The notes: generated by a model not told the origin, from the sequence alone. Counted from the first letter of the stretch, positions 23,491-34,456 are shown. The stretch: 64,000 nucleotides of DNA from Ctena decussata (GCA_963989385.1 OZ022501.1:98564979-98628978), one strand, 5' to 3'. Made by a program: numbers and translations.

Positions 23491-24368
23491 CCTTACTTAG
23501 TTTAGTGAATCGGGTGCAAGTTTTCTATGGCAGTTCTGCTGTTACGCTTTTGATATTCTACATTCCTACAACATACAAACATAATCATCTTTTGTATTGT
23601 ACATTACAATCTTTCAATTTAATCTAAACGCGGAAAAGCTTTCAAAATAAAGGGCTTCATCATACAGACAGAAAGTCTCTTGAATTGAACTCATAGCATA
23701 TAATCATTTAGGCTCAAAGAAAATTTAACTTCATTTTCTATGATCATGTTTTATGTAACTCCATAATAATCACAGATGTTAATGCTAAGAAGCAAAGCAA
23801 GAGTGTTGATTATTCGTTTGGTAAATATCATGACATCAAGTCATTCACTTAACTTCAAGTTCTATATAATTACAATTTTCCCAAATTTCAATATAATTAT
23901 CCATAAATGGTAAACGTTTTCCATTGAGTAGTGCCTGCAGGGCAGTGAGGGTTACATGCCCACTGCTGTACCTTGTCCTTCCCTGATTCGAAACACGTAC
24001 CCATTTATAGCTGCATTGACAGAAAGAGGTTTACAGTCGCCGGATGACCCAACCCTTGTTTGATCCCGCACCTTACGGTAACCTTCTGCACCGTAACCCA
24101 GCTGCTCTAACCACTCGACAACAGCGTCTCTCCTATATCCATTGGAAGCTGAAAAGCCCATCATCCATTAGAAACTGAAAATGTGGTTAATCGAGTTATT
24201 AAGTGAAAGCAGTGGTTTCTACGTTCTCGGATGTCATATCCTCGAGGATGAAAGGCAAACCTAAACTGGATTTTACAAAGACAATGGGCTGCTTGTATCA
24301 GTAAACAAACATATGTTTTACTAAGACTACCTTCTTTTAGCTACTTACTGTATAGAAAAACGGGTAAT
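23491..24368. other. No gene; SINE-like fragment at about 23945-24125 (minus)
   Basis: On the minus strand, GTCGAGTGGTTAGAGCAGC at about 24105-24123 resembles a tRNA A box. The downstream GGTGCGGGATCAAAC is a weak B-box candidate. I read it as a possible tRNA-derived SINE relic. The rest is AT-rich and featureless. Confidence 0.4.
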
Positions 24369-24549
24369 ATCATCATAAAAACATTGGCGAAGGTAAAAGA
24401 GTGAAGGTGCCTGAATTATATCTGAATTTTCATCAATTATCCAGCGGCAACATAACGTTAAGGCGACGTCGCATTGATCTCGATGAACCATCATGACGTT
24501 ACATTAACGTTGATGCATAAATGCCATGTGCTTGCTGGGATAAGTCCTA

Positions 24550-24765
24550 GGGCCGTATTAATAAAACAACTTAAGTGGTTGCTATGCTGTTGCTACGGCT
24601 AACTTTCTATGAAGGAGATTCCCTACAACTATGAAATTTGCTCTGGAGGAACAGTATTAAAAAGACTGTTCCTCCAGAGCAAATTTCATAGTTGTAGGGA
24701 ATCTCCTTCATATAAATTCAGCCTTAGCAACAGCATAGCAACCACTTGTTTTATAAATACGGCCC
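24550..24765. mobile_element. Hairpin MITE (GGGCCGTATT family), copy 1
   Basis: A near-perfect inverted repeat about 216 bp long. It begins GGGCCGTATT and ends AATACGGCCC. Arms include GGTTGCTATGCTGTTGCTA and TTTGCTCTGGAGGAACAGT, with a small loop at about 24655-24668. Copies recur at 26284-26495, 47153-47373 and 59087-59306. Confidence 0.9.
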
Positions 24766-24906
24766 CTGCTCTTTGATCTTCTATCGTGTTACTGCTCAGA
24801 TTGATTAATATCCATCCCAGAACCACAAGCACGGAGATTTCATGTTATAGAAGCAAAAGTTGTTCGTAGTCACATGAAAAAGTAATCTTATATGTCTCTG
24901 ACAAAT

Positions 24907-25142
24907 GAGCCGTGACATGAGAAAACCAACAAAGTGCTTGTGTGCCCAGCGCAGACACAGATCAACCTAAGCATCCGCCCAGTCAAATCATAGTCTTCGC
25001 TGTCTGCATGGAGGTAGCTTAGACCCTTAGCTACCCTTTAAAGCGCTCAGCAAAGACTCTGATCAGACTGGGCGGATGCCCAGGCTGATCTTAGTATGCG
25101 CTGGGCACATAACCACTTTTTTTTTTTTTCGTGTCGCGGCTC
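24907..25142. mobile_element. Foldback MITE (GAGCC family)
   Basis: It starts GAGCCGTGACATGAGAAAAC and ends TTCGTGTCGCGGCTC. It is palindromic almost throughout, with the ACTCTGATCAGACTGGGCGG arm facing its complement. A T-run near 25118-25129 replaces the usual TTGTTGGTT part of the right arm. Confidence 0.88.
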
Positions 25143-25359
25143 AATACTTGGCCAATCAGTGTTTCACTGGTGAGTTATATTTGCTACTGTATTGCAGTGG
25201 TGCTGTTTCTTGCACCAGTGATCTAGATGTGTCACAATACGGTTTTATTTTAATCATTGTCTTTGATTCATAATATCAATTTCTTCAGTGAGTTTGTGTT
25301 TCCCATGACGATGCGTGGTTGGGCTATGAAACCCCAACGAGTAGCAATTACCTAGCTAA

Positions 25360-25503
25360 ATGTTTCGAATCATTGCAGAAGCCAAGCGCGAGGGTTTGGA
25401 TAACGTTAAACCAGCTAAATCTCCCCAGTAAGCATAGGTTTTGATAGCGGGATGTGGGATTTCATTGTATTAACTCCTGATCATTGCCTATCTTTTTACT
25501 AAG
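25360..25503 (+). mobile_element. Family C 3' UTR with an internal deletion
   Basis: AAATGTTTCGAATCATTGCA through CCCCAGTAAGCA, then directly GCGGGATGTGGGATTTCATT and TCCTGATCATTGCCTATC. The core with the GCGGTACTT block is missing. Confidence 0.65.
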
Positions 25504-25571
25504 CTTCACGTGTGATTCTGTGCTTCCCTTTACCTGTTGCGTGAGTGTTGTATTTGTTAAGTGTACCTAAA

Positions 25572-25721
25572 TAACAACCTGGCCCAGAGGTTATAAAGCT
25601 TGAGTACATTCTCAAACTCAAAATAAAGCACACTGACTGGCTGCTTCCGAGCATGTGCTCGGAAGCAGCCAATCAGTGTGCTTTATTTTGAGAGATTATT
25701 CTCAAGTTTTATAACCTCGAA
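25572..25721. mobile_element. Hairpin MITE, single copy in the window
   Basis: A long inverted repeat of about 150 bp. GAGGTTATAAAGCTTGAG on the left pairs with CTCAAGTTTTATAACCTC on the right. AGCACACTGACTGGCTGCTT pairs with AAGCAGCCAATCAGTGTGCT, and the centre is GAGCATGTGCTC. No frame is present. It interrupts or abuts family C UTR sequence. Confidence 0.85.
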
Positions 25722-25734
25722 CCCTGTCTGGGAA

Positions 25735-25875
25735 TGAGCTCTTCATTTGCTTTACTGTGAATGTCTTACGTGAACTGCTGTCAGTTTGTGTATATACTTC
25801 TTTCCCTCTTGCTTTCAAGGGCTGAATGTGAGGTCTGATTGTATGAGTTGCTGGCCATTGCCTCTATTTCTTTAC
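25735..25875 (+). mobile_element. Family C 3' end fragment
   Basis: GAGCTCTTCATTTGCTTTAC, GTCTTACGTGAACTGCTGTC and TGTGAGGTCTGATTGTATGA are diverged forms of the family C terminal region, ending GCTGGCCATTGCCTCTATT. Confidence 0.6.
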
Positions 25876-26283
25876 TTTGTAGATGGTGAAACTGAAACGA
25901 TTTTTTTACATAACTAGCTGAGTGATTAAATGAGATTCAAGGCTTTACCGTTTTGCCTATTAGAGGCATTTGTCTTCTTGCCTTTTCTAGGTGAGTCTGT
26001 TTCAATGACGTTTTTCATCGGGCAATAACCTAATTAAACATATGTATCATAATTTTTTTGCTGATAGCAACTGAAAGTATCCAACTTTGAAGCTCAGAAA
26101 TATCTTCATAAAAGATATTGGCAAAGGTAAAAGAGTCATGATGACCGAATTATATATGAATTTTCATCAAATATACAGCGGCAACATAACGTTAAGGCGA
26201 CGTCGCATTAATGTCGATGAACCATCATGACATTATATTGACGTAGATGCATAAATGTCATGTGCTTGCTGGGATAAGTCCTA

Positions 26284-26495
26284 GGGCCGTATTTATGAAA
26301 CAACTTAAGTGGTTGCTATGCTGTTGCTACGGCTAACTTTCTTTAAAGGAGATACCCCTCAAAAAATTTGCTCTGGAGGAACAGTCTGATAAACACTGTT
26401 TCTCCAGAGCAAATTTCATAGTTTTAGGGAATCTCCTTCATATAAATTCAGCCTTAGCAACAGCATAGCAACCACTTGTTTTATAAATACGGCCC
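26284..26495. mobile_element. Hairpin MITE (GGGCCGTATT family), copy 2
   Basis: Carried by the segmental duplication. It has the same ends and arms as copy 1, with a few bases changed around CCCCTCAAAAAATTTGCTCT in the left arm. Confidence 0.88.
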
Positions 26496-26636
26496 CTGCT
26501 CTTTGATCTTCTATCGTGTAACTGCTCGGACTGATTAATATGCTTCCCAACACCAGAAGCACGGAGATTTCATGTCGTAAAAACAAAAGTAGTTCGTAGT
26601 CACATGAAAAAGTAATCTTATATGTCGCTGACAAAT

Positions 26637-26713
26637 GAGCCGCGAATGCCCCGGCTGATCTGAGTCTGCGCTGGGCGCACAACCACATTGTTGGTTTTCT
26701 CGTGGTTCGGCTC
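26637..26713. mobile_element. Foldback MITE (GAGCC family), internally deleted
   Basis: Only 77 bp remain: the GAGCCGCGA tip, then the right arm from CGGCTGATCTGAGTCTGCGC to CGTGGTTCGGCTC. Confidence 0.8.
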
Positions 26714-26744
26714 ATTTTTTTCAAAGAAAAAAACTCTTGTAACT

Positions 26745-27272
26745 ATTTTAATGCTTACATTTCTCAACTTATTCGGTTTGCTAGAGTGCCTTGTCATGTG
26801 ACTGATCACAATGCCCGTAATAAAATTTTAACTGCTAAGCTTCTTCAAAAGGGCTATCGGTATCATAAACTTCGAAAAGTTTTTTTTTTCAAAATTCTAT
26901 CGCCGACACTATGCATTGATTTCTAAATTCAATGTAGGATTAAAAAGCTTTTTGCGACAGAACCTATCCGAACCAGAATTTTATGGTGACTTAGTTTAAA
27001 ATTCAAAAAAAAGATTGTAGGTAGCTCTAATTTTTATGATTAATTCAGAAAACTGTCGTTCATTACAAACGTACTGGATATAACATAAATGTAATGCTAC
27101 AGTCTGCATGTTTAGTAGTTAACCCAATCACGGTTAATAACTTTGCTTCCCTCTTTAATTGCACGCCGGTTGGTCAGGTATCAGACTCAATGATGGACCC
27201 GACATAAAGCTACTTAGATGTCTGGGATAGGGTTTGGGATCTGATTCAGTCAGTTCCTGAAGTGTAGTAACT
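26745..27272 (+). pseudogene. RT C-terminal relic with a C'-type 3' end
   Basis: Codons for AYISQLIRFARV, ARNKILTAKLLQKGYRYHKL and the NPITV-FNCTP region are visible in order, matching residues 405-550 of the frame at 50365-52095. Frameshifts and stops interrupt them. After the family stop (ATGATGGACCCGACATAA) the copy jumps to the short end GGGTTTGGGATCTGATTCAG and AGTTCCTGAAGTGTAGTAAC. Most of the UTR is deleted. Confidence 0.75.
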
Positions 27273-27286
27273 CTTAAAATTAGTAA

Positions 27287-27425
27287 CTGCCCAATTAAAA
27301 TTTAATTTTTTTTCTCTGGTTTCGTCCCCAGATATTGTCAGGGTCACTGATGAGGCTTTATTAGCCGAAACTACGTAGTCTGACCCATGTTCGTTCTTCT
27401 GAATGTGTTCTCTGCTCTTGAAGGA
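27287..27425 (-). repeat. Repeat family X copy
   Basis: On the minus strand it reads AAGAGCAGAGAACACATTCA, then GGTCAGACTACGTAGTTTCG, GCCTCATCAGTGACCCTGAC. Related to 9292-9925 and 57758-57825. Confidence 0.65.
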
Positions 27426-27439
27426 ACTCTTAAAGATAT

Positions 27440-28103
27440 AAATAACTAGTTGGTTGGGCCGGAGTTTTTCCTTGTCTGTTGCTAGGTTATTCGGGATCTA
27501 ACTGATGGTTTTCTTTTGCTCTGGTATTTCAGTGGTGTTGTTGGACTTCCCAGGGGTCTCCTGGTGTCGCAACACGTTATTTCCGTAAAATACGTGATTT
27601 GTATGTTTCCGATGCTGTTGGGTTGGGAAGGAAACTTTCCTGCAGACCAAACAGATTACTAAATGTTTCGAACAACTGCAGAAGAAGAGGGCGAGGTTGG
27701 GATCCAGTAAAACATGTTTAAGCCCCCCCCCCACCAAGTAATCTTTTGCTGACCGTTCCAAAGCGGTACTTCTGTTGTGGTTCCTTGATGTTCAATTGTT
27801 CTATGTCCGCTTGTCTGTGTTCTTTGGCGGTTTGGTCACCTGTTTTGCTACCCAATCTGCCTTTTATTTTGTTTTGTTTTGTAAGTTAAAAATAAAATAG
27901 ATAAAAATAGATGTTGATGCTGCTTTTGATAAGGGCAGCTGAATGACCAACCAGTGGGAAAGAGCTGCTCATTAGGTTTATCGTGCGTGTCCTTCGTGAA
28001 ATTATGTACTTTTTCCGTATTTGTGTGCCTCTTTCCCTATTGGTTTTGAGAGCGGGATGTGGGATATGATTGTATTAATTCCTGATCATTGCCTATCTTT
28101 TTA
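27440..28103 (+). mobile_element. Family C 3' UTR, nearly complete
   Basis: It runs from TTGGTTGGGCCGGAGTTTTT through the palindrome relic CAGTAATCTTTTGCTGACCG, the core ACCGTTCCAAAGCGGTACTT and the GAAAGAGCTGCTCATTAGG block. It ends with GGGATATGATTGTATTAATT and CCTGATCATTGCCTAT. This is the best reference copy of the family C UTR in the window. Confidence 0.8.
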
Positions 28104-28251
28104 GTTTCCATGGATGTCAAGAACCCTCAAACATAAGGCTTTTTCGAACATAAGATGTGGCCGCTATCGAGAAGAGGGGCTAAAATGGCTAAAAATGGAA
28201 ACGGTGGAGTTGCTCTCCCAGCAAGTGTATCCATACACTTTTAACATATGT

Positions 28252-28578
28252 GAGCCACGATATGACAAAACCAACAAAGTGGCATGTGGATCAAGTAAAG
28301 ACTCAGATCAGTCAGGGCATCATCTTCTTCTTCGTCTCCAAGTAAGTGCAGGGCCCTCTCTTGAGCATTGTCACACTGTGAATATTTACAAGGTGCACCC
28401 GAGGCGTGGTTAATATCCGCCCAGTCTGATCAGAGTCTTCGCTGTCCGCATGGAGCTAGTTTAGACCGTTAGCTACCTTTATAGTGCACAGCAAAGTCTA
28501 TGGTCAGACTGCGCGGTTGCTCAGGCTGACATAAGTCTTTGCTGGGCGCACATGCCAGTTTGTTAGCTTTGTCGTGTC
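28252..28578. mobile_element. Foldback MITE (GAGCC family) with an insertion
   Basis: Left arm GAGCCACGATATGACAAAAC and right arm TTAGCTTTGTCGTGTC. About 90 bases of unrelated sequence (roughly 28323-28412) split the left arm. The right tip is incomplete. Confidence 0.75.
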
Positions 28579-28929
28579 TTTTTCTGTTCTCAAATCCTTC
28601 CCATATGCACTATTCGGGATAAGCCTACGCGTTACTAAATGTGTCTTTTTCTAATTACAGTAATTAAAGTGTTAAGCATTGAAGTTGGTCGCAAGTTTTA
28701 AATCCGCATAACCCTTTATTATAACCATTTTATAATCATAATTAACATGTTGTATATCAGTGCCCTATTAATTCTAATTGCAGCAGATTTCAATGTTTTA
28801 TAATAAGGACATGTTATTATGTCAGGACGTGTGAAAAGCTGTCTTGAACATTTTCCCAAAACGCATGCCTATGCCAGCATCCATATACACGCTGTCACTC
28901 AGTGCCACTTGTCATGTTTTATAATAATT

Positions 28930-29167
28930 GAGCCACGACACGAGAAAACCAAAAAAGTTTTTGTGCGCCCAGCGCAGATGCAGATCAGCCTGGGCATCCG
29001 CCCAGTCTGATCAGAGTCTCTGCTGTCTGCATGGAGGTAGCTCAGACCCATAGCTACCCTTTAAGCGCTTAATGAAGACTCTGATCAGACTGGGTGGATG
29101 CCCAGGCTGATCTGACTCTGCACTAGGGGGTACATGCTACTTTGTTGGTTTTCTCGTGCCGCGGCTC
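28930..29167. mobile_element. Foldback MITE (GAGCC family)
   Basis: A full-length copy of about 238 bp, from GAGCCACGACACGAGAAAAC to GTTTTCTCGTGCCGCGGCTC. Confidence 0.9.
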
Positions 29168-29632
29168 ACTTAGAAGAGATAAAGATACCCAGACAAACTG
29201 AGCATTGCACATAACCTGGTATGAACTTGCAGATTTCGTCTTTGCCATAAGAGTGTCTTTTTGATGACCTAGGTTTTCTGTTTTTCTCATTATAAAAGTT
29301 CTTTGCTCGCTATTACGGACAAACAGTCGCTAAAAAGTCTAGGTGATGTCTGTTAAATGTAAGTTAAATCCAAAAGGAAAGAATCTGCTCCCCTAGGAGT
29401 AAATTCTTTCTATGAAGAGTTGACTCAATTTTGGAAGGTTTTCGTCGGCCACAGAAGCAAATAAGGGCTTTAAAAAATTGGAAAAGCAGGCGTTGGCCTA
29501 CATTACACCTGAATGACGGATCTAAGGCGGATTCACCGTAACTATTGCGGTTCCTCTTCGTTTCCTCATCTAATTTCGGTTATCGCGGTGCCTCTGTCAC
29601 GGAAACATTGGCTCTTTCCGCCTAATACATAT

Positions 29633-29867
29633 GAGCCGCGACACAAGAAAACCAACAATGTGGTTGTGCGCAACGCGCAGACTCAGAGCAGCCTGGGCAG
29701 CCGCCCAGTTTTATCAGAACCTTCGTTAAGTGTTCAAAGGGAAGCTATGGGTCTTAGCTACCTTCATGCGGACATCGAAGACTCTGATCAGACTGGGCGG
29801 ATGCCAGGCTGATCTGAGTCTGCGCTGGGCACATAACCACATTGTTGGTTTTGTTGTGTCGCGGCTC
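29633..29867. mobile_element. Foldback MITE (GAGCC family)
   Basis: Full length, flanked by ATAT on both sides (29629-29632 and 29868-29871). The arms pair along almost the whole length. Confidence 0.92.
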
Positions 29868-29871
29868 ATAT

Positions 29872-31010
29872 AACATCCTCGTAAACTTGCTTTTAGCTAC
29901 AGCTCTTTCGATAAGATATAGTATCAAGTCCATCTGGTCAGCTTACAGCATCAGCTGTATGTGCCATAGTCAGAGGTCAGTGGTTCGTACTAATTTTGCA
30001 GACAGTAATACATAAATGGGAAAATAGCAGGCGGGCCGTTATTTGCTTGTTTTCTGGCTTCCTGTGATGATTTGTTGATGGGTAGGAAACCTTCATGCTA
30101 ATTTTATAGTTTAAACTACTGCAGAAGCAGAGGGCAAGAGTTTTGATTCATTAAAAGCAATTGATATCTGATACCTATCATGTGACTTTAATGGTCATTT
30201 ACATTTGGTCTCTTACCTGATGTCTGCAGCTAATGTGTCCCGCGGAATGCGACAGTAAGTGTGGCTCGGAGAGGGATGCTCGTTGCCTGCCGAGACCTGC
30301 CATCATATCTTTTCTATCAAACTTTTGGGGTTTAGCGACACTGAAGAAGTTAAATACAGAAACGCGTATCTGTCGCACTAAATTAGGTATGAATACGTTT
30401 ATATTAGTCACCGAGAATCATTGCATGTTTTCATTGTTATTCTCAACTGTAAAACTAATATCTTACATGTATGTCAACAACGTAGAGTTTTAAAAAATAA
30501 TGAATTAACAGGTGCTGTTATTAAAGACCATTTACAGCCTATCAAGCGTCATGGTTGGGTAATTTAAAGAGCTTGATTCAGAATATCTTCCCAAGCCAAC
30601 GATATAAGGTCCAATTTGGTACTTACGTACCCTTGGTCGACGGTCGATTCGAAAATCGAATTTGCAACTGCGTCATTTTATTGGATGCAAGCAACTGCCA
30701 TCACATCCAATCAAATTATCCGTAACAACTTATTTTCCGCATAACAGACGCACTTGTCAGTAGAAAAAAGGTCGTGTTTACCGTAAATATTTACGAAAAA
30801 AGAGTTAACGGTCAAGATTTGACAAATTCATTAGTGTTTTTGAAAACTTATGCATATGCAATGTTGTTGTTGAACAGCTGTCGGTTGCAACGAATCTTCT
30901 GATTGGTCTAAAAATAACCCGTGACAAGAGAACCAACTCGCTGCAGCCTAGAGGCGGCGCTGTGAAACATTCTATTTGAGAATATGCCGTTGGCCGAGAG
31001 TACGTGAAGA
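29872..31010. other. No gene; small family C fragment at about 30050-30145
   Basis: The fragment (CTGTGATGATTTGTTGATGG, CTGCAGAAGCAGAGGGCAAG) belongs to the family C UTR. I recognise nothing in the rest. Confidence 0.4.
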
Positions 31011-31012
31011 AC

Positions 31013-31083
31013 AAAATGTCATTTTCCCACAAAGTGTCTTGGGTGGGATCTGGGATTGAAATGTGTCAGTTCTTCAGAATTTT
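31013..31083 (+). mobile_element. Family D retroelement 3' end
   Basis: AATGTCATTTTCCCACAAAG, TCTTGGGTGGGATCTGGGAT and TCAGTTCTTCAGAAT match 21670-21755. Confidence 0.6.
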
Positions 31084-31090
31084 TCTATTT

Positions 31091-31309
31091 GAGCCAACAA
31101 TGTGGTTGTGCGCCCAGCGAAGACTCAGATCAGACTGGGCATCCGCCCAGTCTAATCAGAGTTTTCGCTGTCCGCATGGAGGCAGCTTAGATTCTTAGCT
31201 ACCCTTTGAGCACTTATTAAATAGTCTGGTCAAACTGGGCGGGTGCTCAGGCTGCTCTGAGACTGCGCTGGGCGCACAACCACTTTGTTGGTTTTCTCGT
31301 GTCAGGGCT
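31091..31309. mobile_element. Foldback MITE (GAGCC family), left tip missing
   Basis: It starts GAGCCAACAATGTGGTTGTG, lacking the CGCGACACGAGAAAA part of the left tip. The right tip GTTTTCTCGTGTCAGGGCT is present. Confidence 0.85.
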
Positions 31310-31856
31310 TAATTTTACTTAAGTACTCTTGGCTCGCGAAGTTGATTTTAGAAGGTCGCGGGTTTGCATTCCGATGGTGAATGACTGAACATTATCTATT
31401 TATAAGAACAAAACAGAACTGGAATTTATCAAGACAAACAGTCTATAAACGAACATATGAACAAATCAATCAATCAAGTATCGATCAGAAGTAAGCTGAT
31501 ACCTAATCAAAAGATAGAAGTTTAGACGACAGCGAAAAGAAAGGACGCCACATCATCTCGTTTCGTTGCCGTGTAAACTTTTAGATGTTACTACCTTTCA
31601 AATGCATTTGTCTTCTGCACCTATGGCCTCAAGGCTACAGGAAACCTTACCTTGTAAAACACTTACCGTACATTATTTTCTGTCTGATATTCAATAATAG
31701 ATTATTTGTCACTGAATGCTAAAGAATGTTGTTGTTTTGCAAATCGAAGTAAAAGCAGATTCGTTTTCATATGGAATAAGCTTCTTATAGAATATTATGT
31801 CAGCTGAAATCCTAACACCGTTAAATAGACTTAAGAACATTGGACGAAAGCTCAGT

Positions 31857-33159
31857 TTAATCTTGCTCAAACGACTCGCGGCCTTCAATAGTTTTGTTAC
31901 TACCATGAGACGTTTCTGTGTTTTTTGTCTGGTTAGAACTGCAAAAGCAACATTTCGATTTGACCAGCTCAATAAAAGCGGCTCTAGATGGCCTCGACAG
32001 TACCACATACATGAAGAAATCGTTAGCTGCACTCGTTACTCGTAGAAAATATCCCAGGTCCTTAATAAACAGATAAACATAGTATTGACTCTTCCCCATC
32101 CCATAAAGATCTGGATAGTATTTGAATAAAATTGTTGCTAAAGCTGATGGGACCAAGGACATCACTAGGGCTACTGACAAGGCTATAAGAGTCAGCGTTA
32201 TTTTGAACTGTTCGTAATGTTCTGCCCTTGTTGCTTTGTTAGCAAACATTGCAGCTCTCTGTGAACGGCGCCTTGCTAACATTATGGCTATTAAGATATT
32301 GGCAACGAACGTGACCACGCAAGGAACAAACCTGGCAAGTATCAAAACCGCCATGACGAAGTATTTACTAACAGGATTTTTATACCACGTCGTTGGGACG
32401 GGTTTACATGTTGTTATATTTGTTGTTGGATTCGTCGTGTCCTTCGGCTCAAGAATCAGAAATCCTGGTACCATCAGACCTATATCGACCAGGAATATAA
32501 TCACAATTGTTACTGTTGTATAACGATGCAGCCAAAACGATTGAATATCTAATGGAGATTTAATGTTAATTAATCGTTCGAATGACATCGCTGTAATGAG
32601 ATGGGCACATATACTATACGCCATGGACTGCAAAGCATTCAGATTAGCTGACATATGACAATTCAGATAGTCGGCTAACCTTTTGTTATAATGTTCGAGT
32701 ACGACAAGAGAGTTTGATATGAAAACAATGGTTAAATATAGCAGATCAACTGCCATTAGAGCAAGTAAGAACAGGTGAAAAGGCTGTCTGAGTTTGCCAC
32801 ATACTAAAAACCACAATCCGCAAATATTTCCGGCGATTCCAATCACCGTGAAGGTTGGAGCCAATCCGAACCAAACAATTTCTTGAAACTGCTCAAATGT
32901 TTGTTTTAAAAACATTAGTTTAGCCTTCCTTAGCGTGACATTAAAATTAGATGTCGTCTCTATTTCTGTTAAATTTTCGAAATTGAAATATGTGGTTGAT
33001 TCTACATCAGTTACAGGTTGATATGTTGAAGGTTGTGAGGAAAACCATTCTGTCGAGTCTTCATGCGTTGTAATGTTATCGCCAGATGAAGTTACCAGTT
33101 GATTGATTTGTCCACTGGTTCCCAGAATCATTTCGGACACAAGATAAAATAATAGTAAC
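31857..33159 (-). CDS. Class A (rhodopsin-like) G-protein-coupled receptor 1, main exon
   Basis: This encodes a seven-transmembrane plasma-membrane receptor; the ligand is unknown. Numbering uses the in-frame Met at 33182. The N-terminal region (about 20-90) is Thr/Ser-rich with NIT and NVT glycosylation sites. TM1 is about 103-128 (Gly-Asn 118-119) and TM2 136-158 (Asp146). Cys175 and Cys259 form the likely TM3-loop disulfide. TM3 ends in FERL (201-204) in place of DRY. TM5 has Pro287, TM6 SLVP (342-345) and TM7 DFFMY (388-392) in place of NPxxY. A CCFC palmitoylation-type cluster (411-414) and an acidic tail follow. The expected TM4 Trp is absent. The Met at 33182 lies in intron: an acceptor (TTTGCAG) precedes 33159 and splits the signal peptide codon AGG, so the initiator exon is upstream. 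Its paralogue is at 59713-61033. Peptide-receptor-like is my best guess for subclass. Confidence 0.93.
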
Positions 33160-33171
33160 CTGCAAACAAAG
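33160..33171 (-). promoter_or_regulatory. Splice acceptor of receptor gene 1
   Basis: On the minus strand CTTTGTTTGCAG directly precedes G-TTACTATT, the start of the exon (pyrimidine-rich tract plus CAG). The receptor 2 exon opens with a CAG acceptor at the same codon phase (AG|G, phase 2), 160-odd bases before its first Met. The conserved position argues that it is real. Confidence 0.8.
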
Positions 33172-33834
33172 TGAATATACATAAATTAATGTTCTGTCTA
33201 AAGCCCATATCTTTATAATTATGATGATGGCAGATAACTAACAACCACTAAGCATAACTAACCTAAGACGCTGAAAGAAGAAGGAGTGACAAATAAAAAG
33301 CTAACAAATGAGCCACATCTTGTGCTTTCAAACAATGTGGCACTGGTGACAAGCAGAGGCACTGATCAGACTACATTTGAGTGCAGTCTCTTCAGAGCGT
33401 TTACTTGTCACATCAGCCATCTCTGGAATTGACTCAATCTATACAGTCAACAGTGAGGCTTCTATAAACCCGGTGTTAACGATACAGATGATATGAATAT
33501 AACATGCCAAACTGCCACATTGTTGGAATTCAAATAATATTGCTCAAATCGGAAGATAACGTTTTCGAACATGAAAGCCTTTTATTACACAGGCTGTGAA
33601 AAATTATGCATACAATTATATAAATGTCGGCCTAATATCAATTGCATTAACATGTTTCGGTATCACTTTAATTTTACAACTATGGTTTGGCCCTCACTCT
33701 TTACCCATTAATTCCCAGTGGACTGACCTATCTGAATTTATTGAGTGTATTTGTCATTTAAGGGGTGTATGGTATAGTTTATTTTTTATCATTTTTATTG
33801 TATTTTCAATAGAAACGTCTATATTTCTTATGCA
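33172..33834. other. Upstream/intron sequence of receptor gene 1; no exon identified
   Basis: The initiator exon with the start of the signal peptide should lie here or further right. I could not pick it out by eye. A 117-codon frame at 33596-33949 has hydrophobic stretches, but its 3' part is antisense to a retroelement end, so I do not call it a gene. Confidence 0.4.
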
Positions 33835-34400
33835 AATTTTAAGAGTAACTACACTCCAGGAACTGACTGAATCAGATCCCAAACCCTATCCCCAACATCA
33901 AAGGGAAAGATTGACAAAGACATCCCAACAAACAATAAATAACAAGTGATAAGCCGAGTCAGTAGCTCTTTCCAAGTAGTTTAGACCTTGATCAGACGCT
34001 GCGCGTTTTATGGGCGTCCTATCTTGGTCTGTACTGTTTGCATATAATAAATAATAGCGAATGATCAGAAATTATAACGACCAAAGGCAACATCCAGCCT
34101 TTAAAATCAAAAGGGACAGAAGAACTACACATAAATTGGCAAAAGTTCACGAAAGACGCATATGCTAAACATACAGAACAGCTTTCTCCTAAACAGGTGG
34201 TCACTCAGCGGACATAACAGCATGTAACAATCAGAGACCACACCAGAAGTACTACCTTGGAACGGTCAGAAATATATTACCCGGTGCGTCAAGAACTTTT
34301 ACTGAATCTAAACCTCGCCCTCTGCTTCTGCAGTGGTTCGAACATTAAATTAGCTGTTTGGTCCGCATGAAGGTTTCCTAACCCATCAAGTTTGAGGTTT
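33835..34400 (-). mobile_element. Retroelement 3' UTR copies (C' end, then family C)
   Basis: 33835-33925 is the antisense C' end (AGTAACTACACTCCAGGAAC, TCAGATCCCAAACCCTATCC). 34055-34400 is an antisense family C UTR with the terminal AGCGAATGATCAGAAATTAT, the core AGAAGTACTACCTTGGAACG and the 5'-side block TAGCTGTTTGGTCCGCATGA. Confidence 0.7.
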
Positions 34401-34456
34401 GAGGGCTGGATTTGGATTTTGATTGTTTCAGTTCCTGGTCTTTGCATACTTTTTAC
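34390..34456 (+). mobile_element. 67-bp tip-only family A insertion with a 15-bp target duplication
   Basis: The insert holds only the last 67 or so bases of family A (GGGCTGGATTTGGATTTTGA to GGTCTTTGCATACTTTTTAC). It lies between two perfect copies of TTCCTAACCCATCAA, at 34375-34389 and 34457-34471, and splits a family C UTR. This fixes both ends of the insertion and the 3' terminus of family A. Confidence 0.92.

Larger units (their letters stand above)
24369..25142. repeat. Segmental duplication, copy 1
   Basis: The segment matches 26108-26713 along its length. It shares the block GCGGCAACATAACGTTAAGG, the GGGCCGTATT foldback element, the block AAGCACGGAGATTTCATGT and the left tip of the GAGCC foldback MITE. 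Copy 1 keeps the complete MITE (24907-25142). The two copies are about 1.74 kb apart in direct orientation. Confidence 0.88.
26108..26713. repeat. Segmental duplication, copy 2
   Basis: Direct repeat of 24369-25142. The terminal GAGCC MITE (26637-26713) has collapsed: the left tip GAGCCGCGA is followed at once by the right-arm sequence ATGCCCCGGCTGATCTGAG. This fits loss of the hairpin interior. Confidence 0.85.

Noticed and set aside
31797..32523. Plus-strand frames over receptor 1 (also 59732-60508 over receptor 2)
   Set aside because: They are antisense shadows of strong receptor coding sequence.
33596..33949. 117-codon frame with two hydrophobic segments next to receptor 1
   Set aside because: Its 3' third is antisense to a C'-type retroelement end and its start lies in AT-rich sequence. 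There is no support for a gene.
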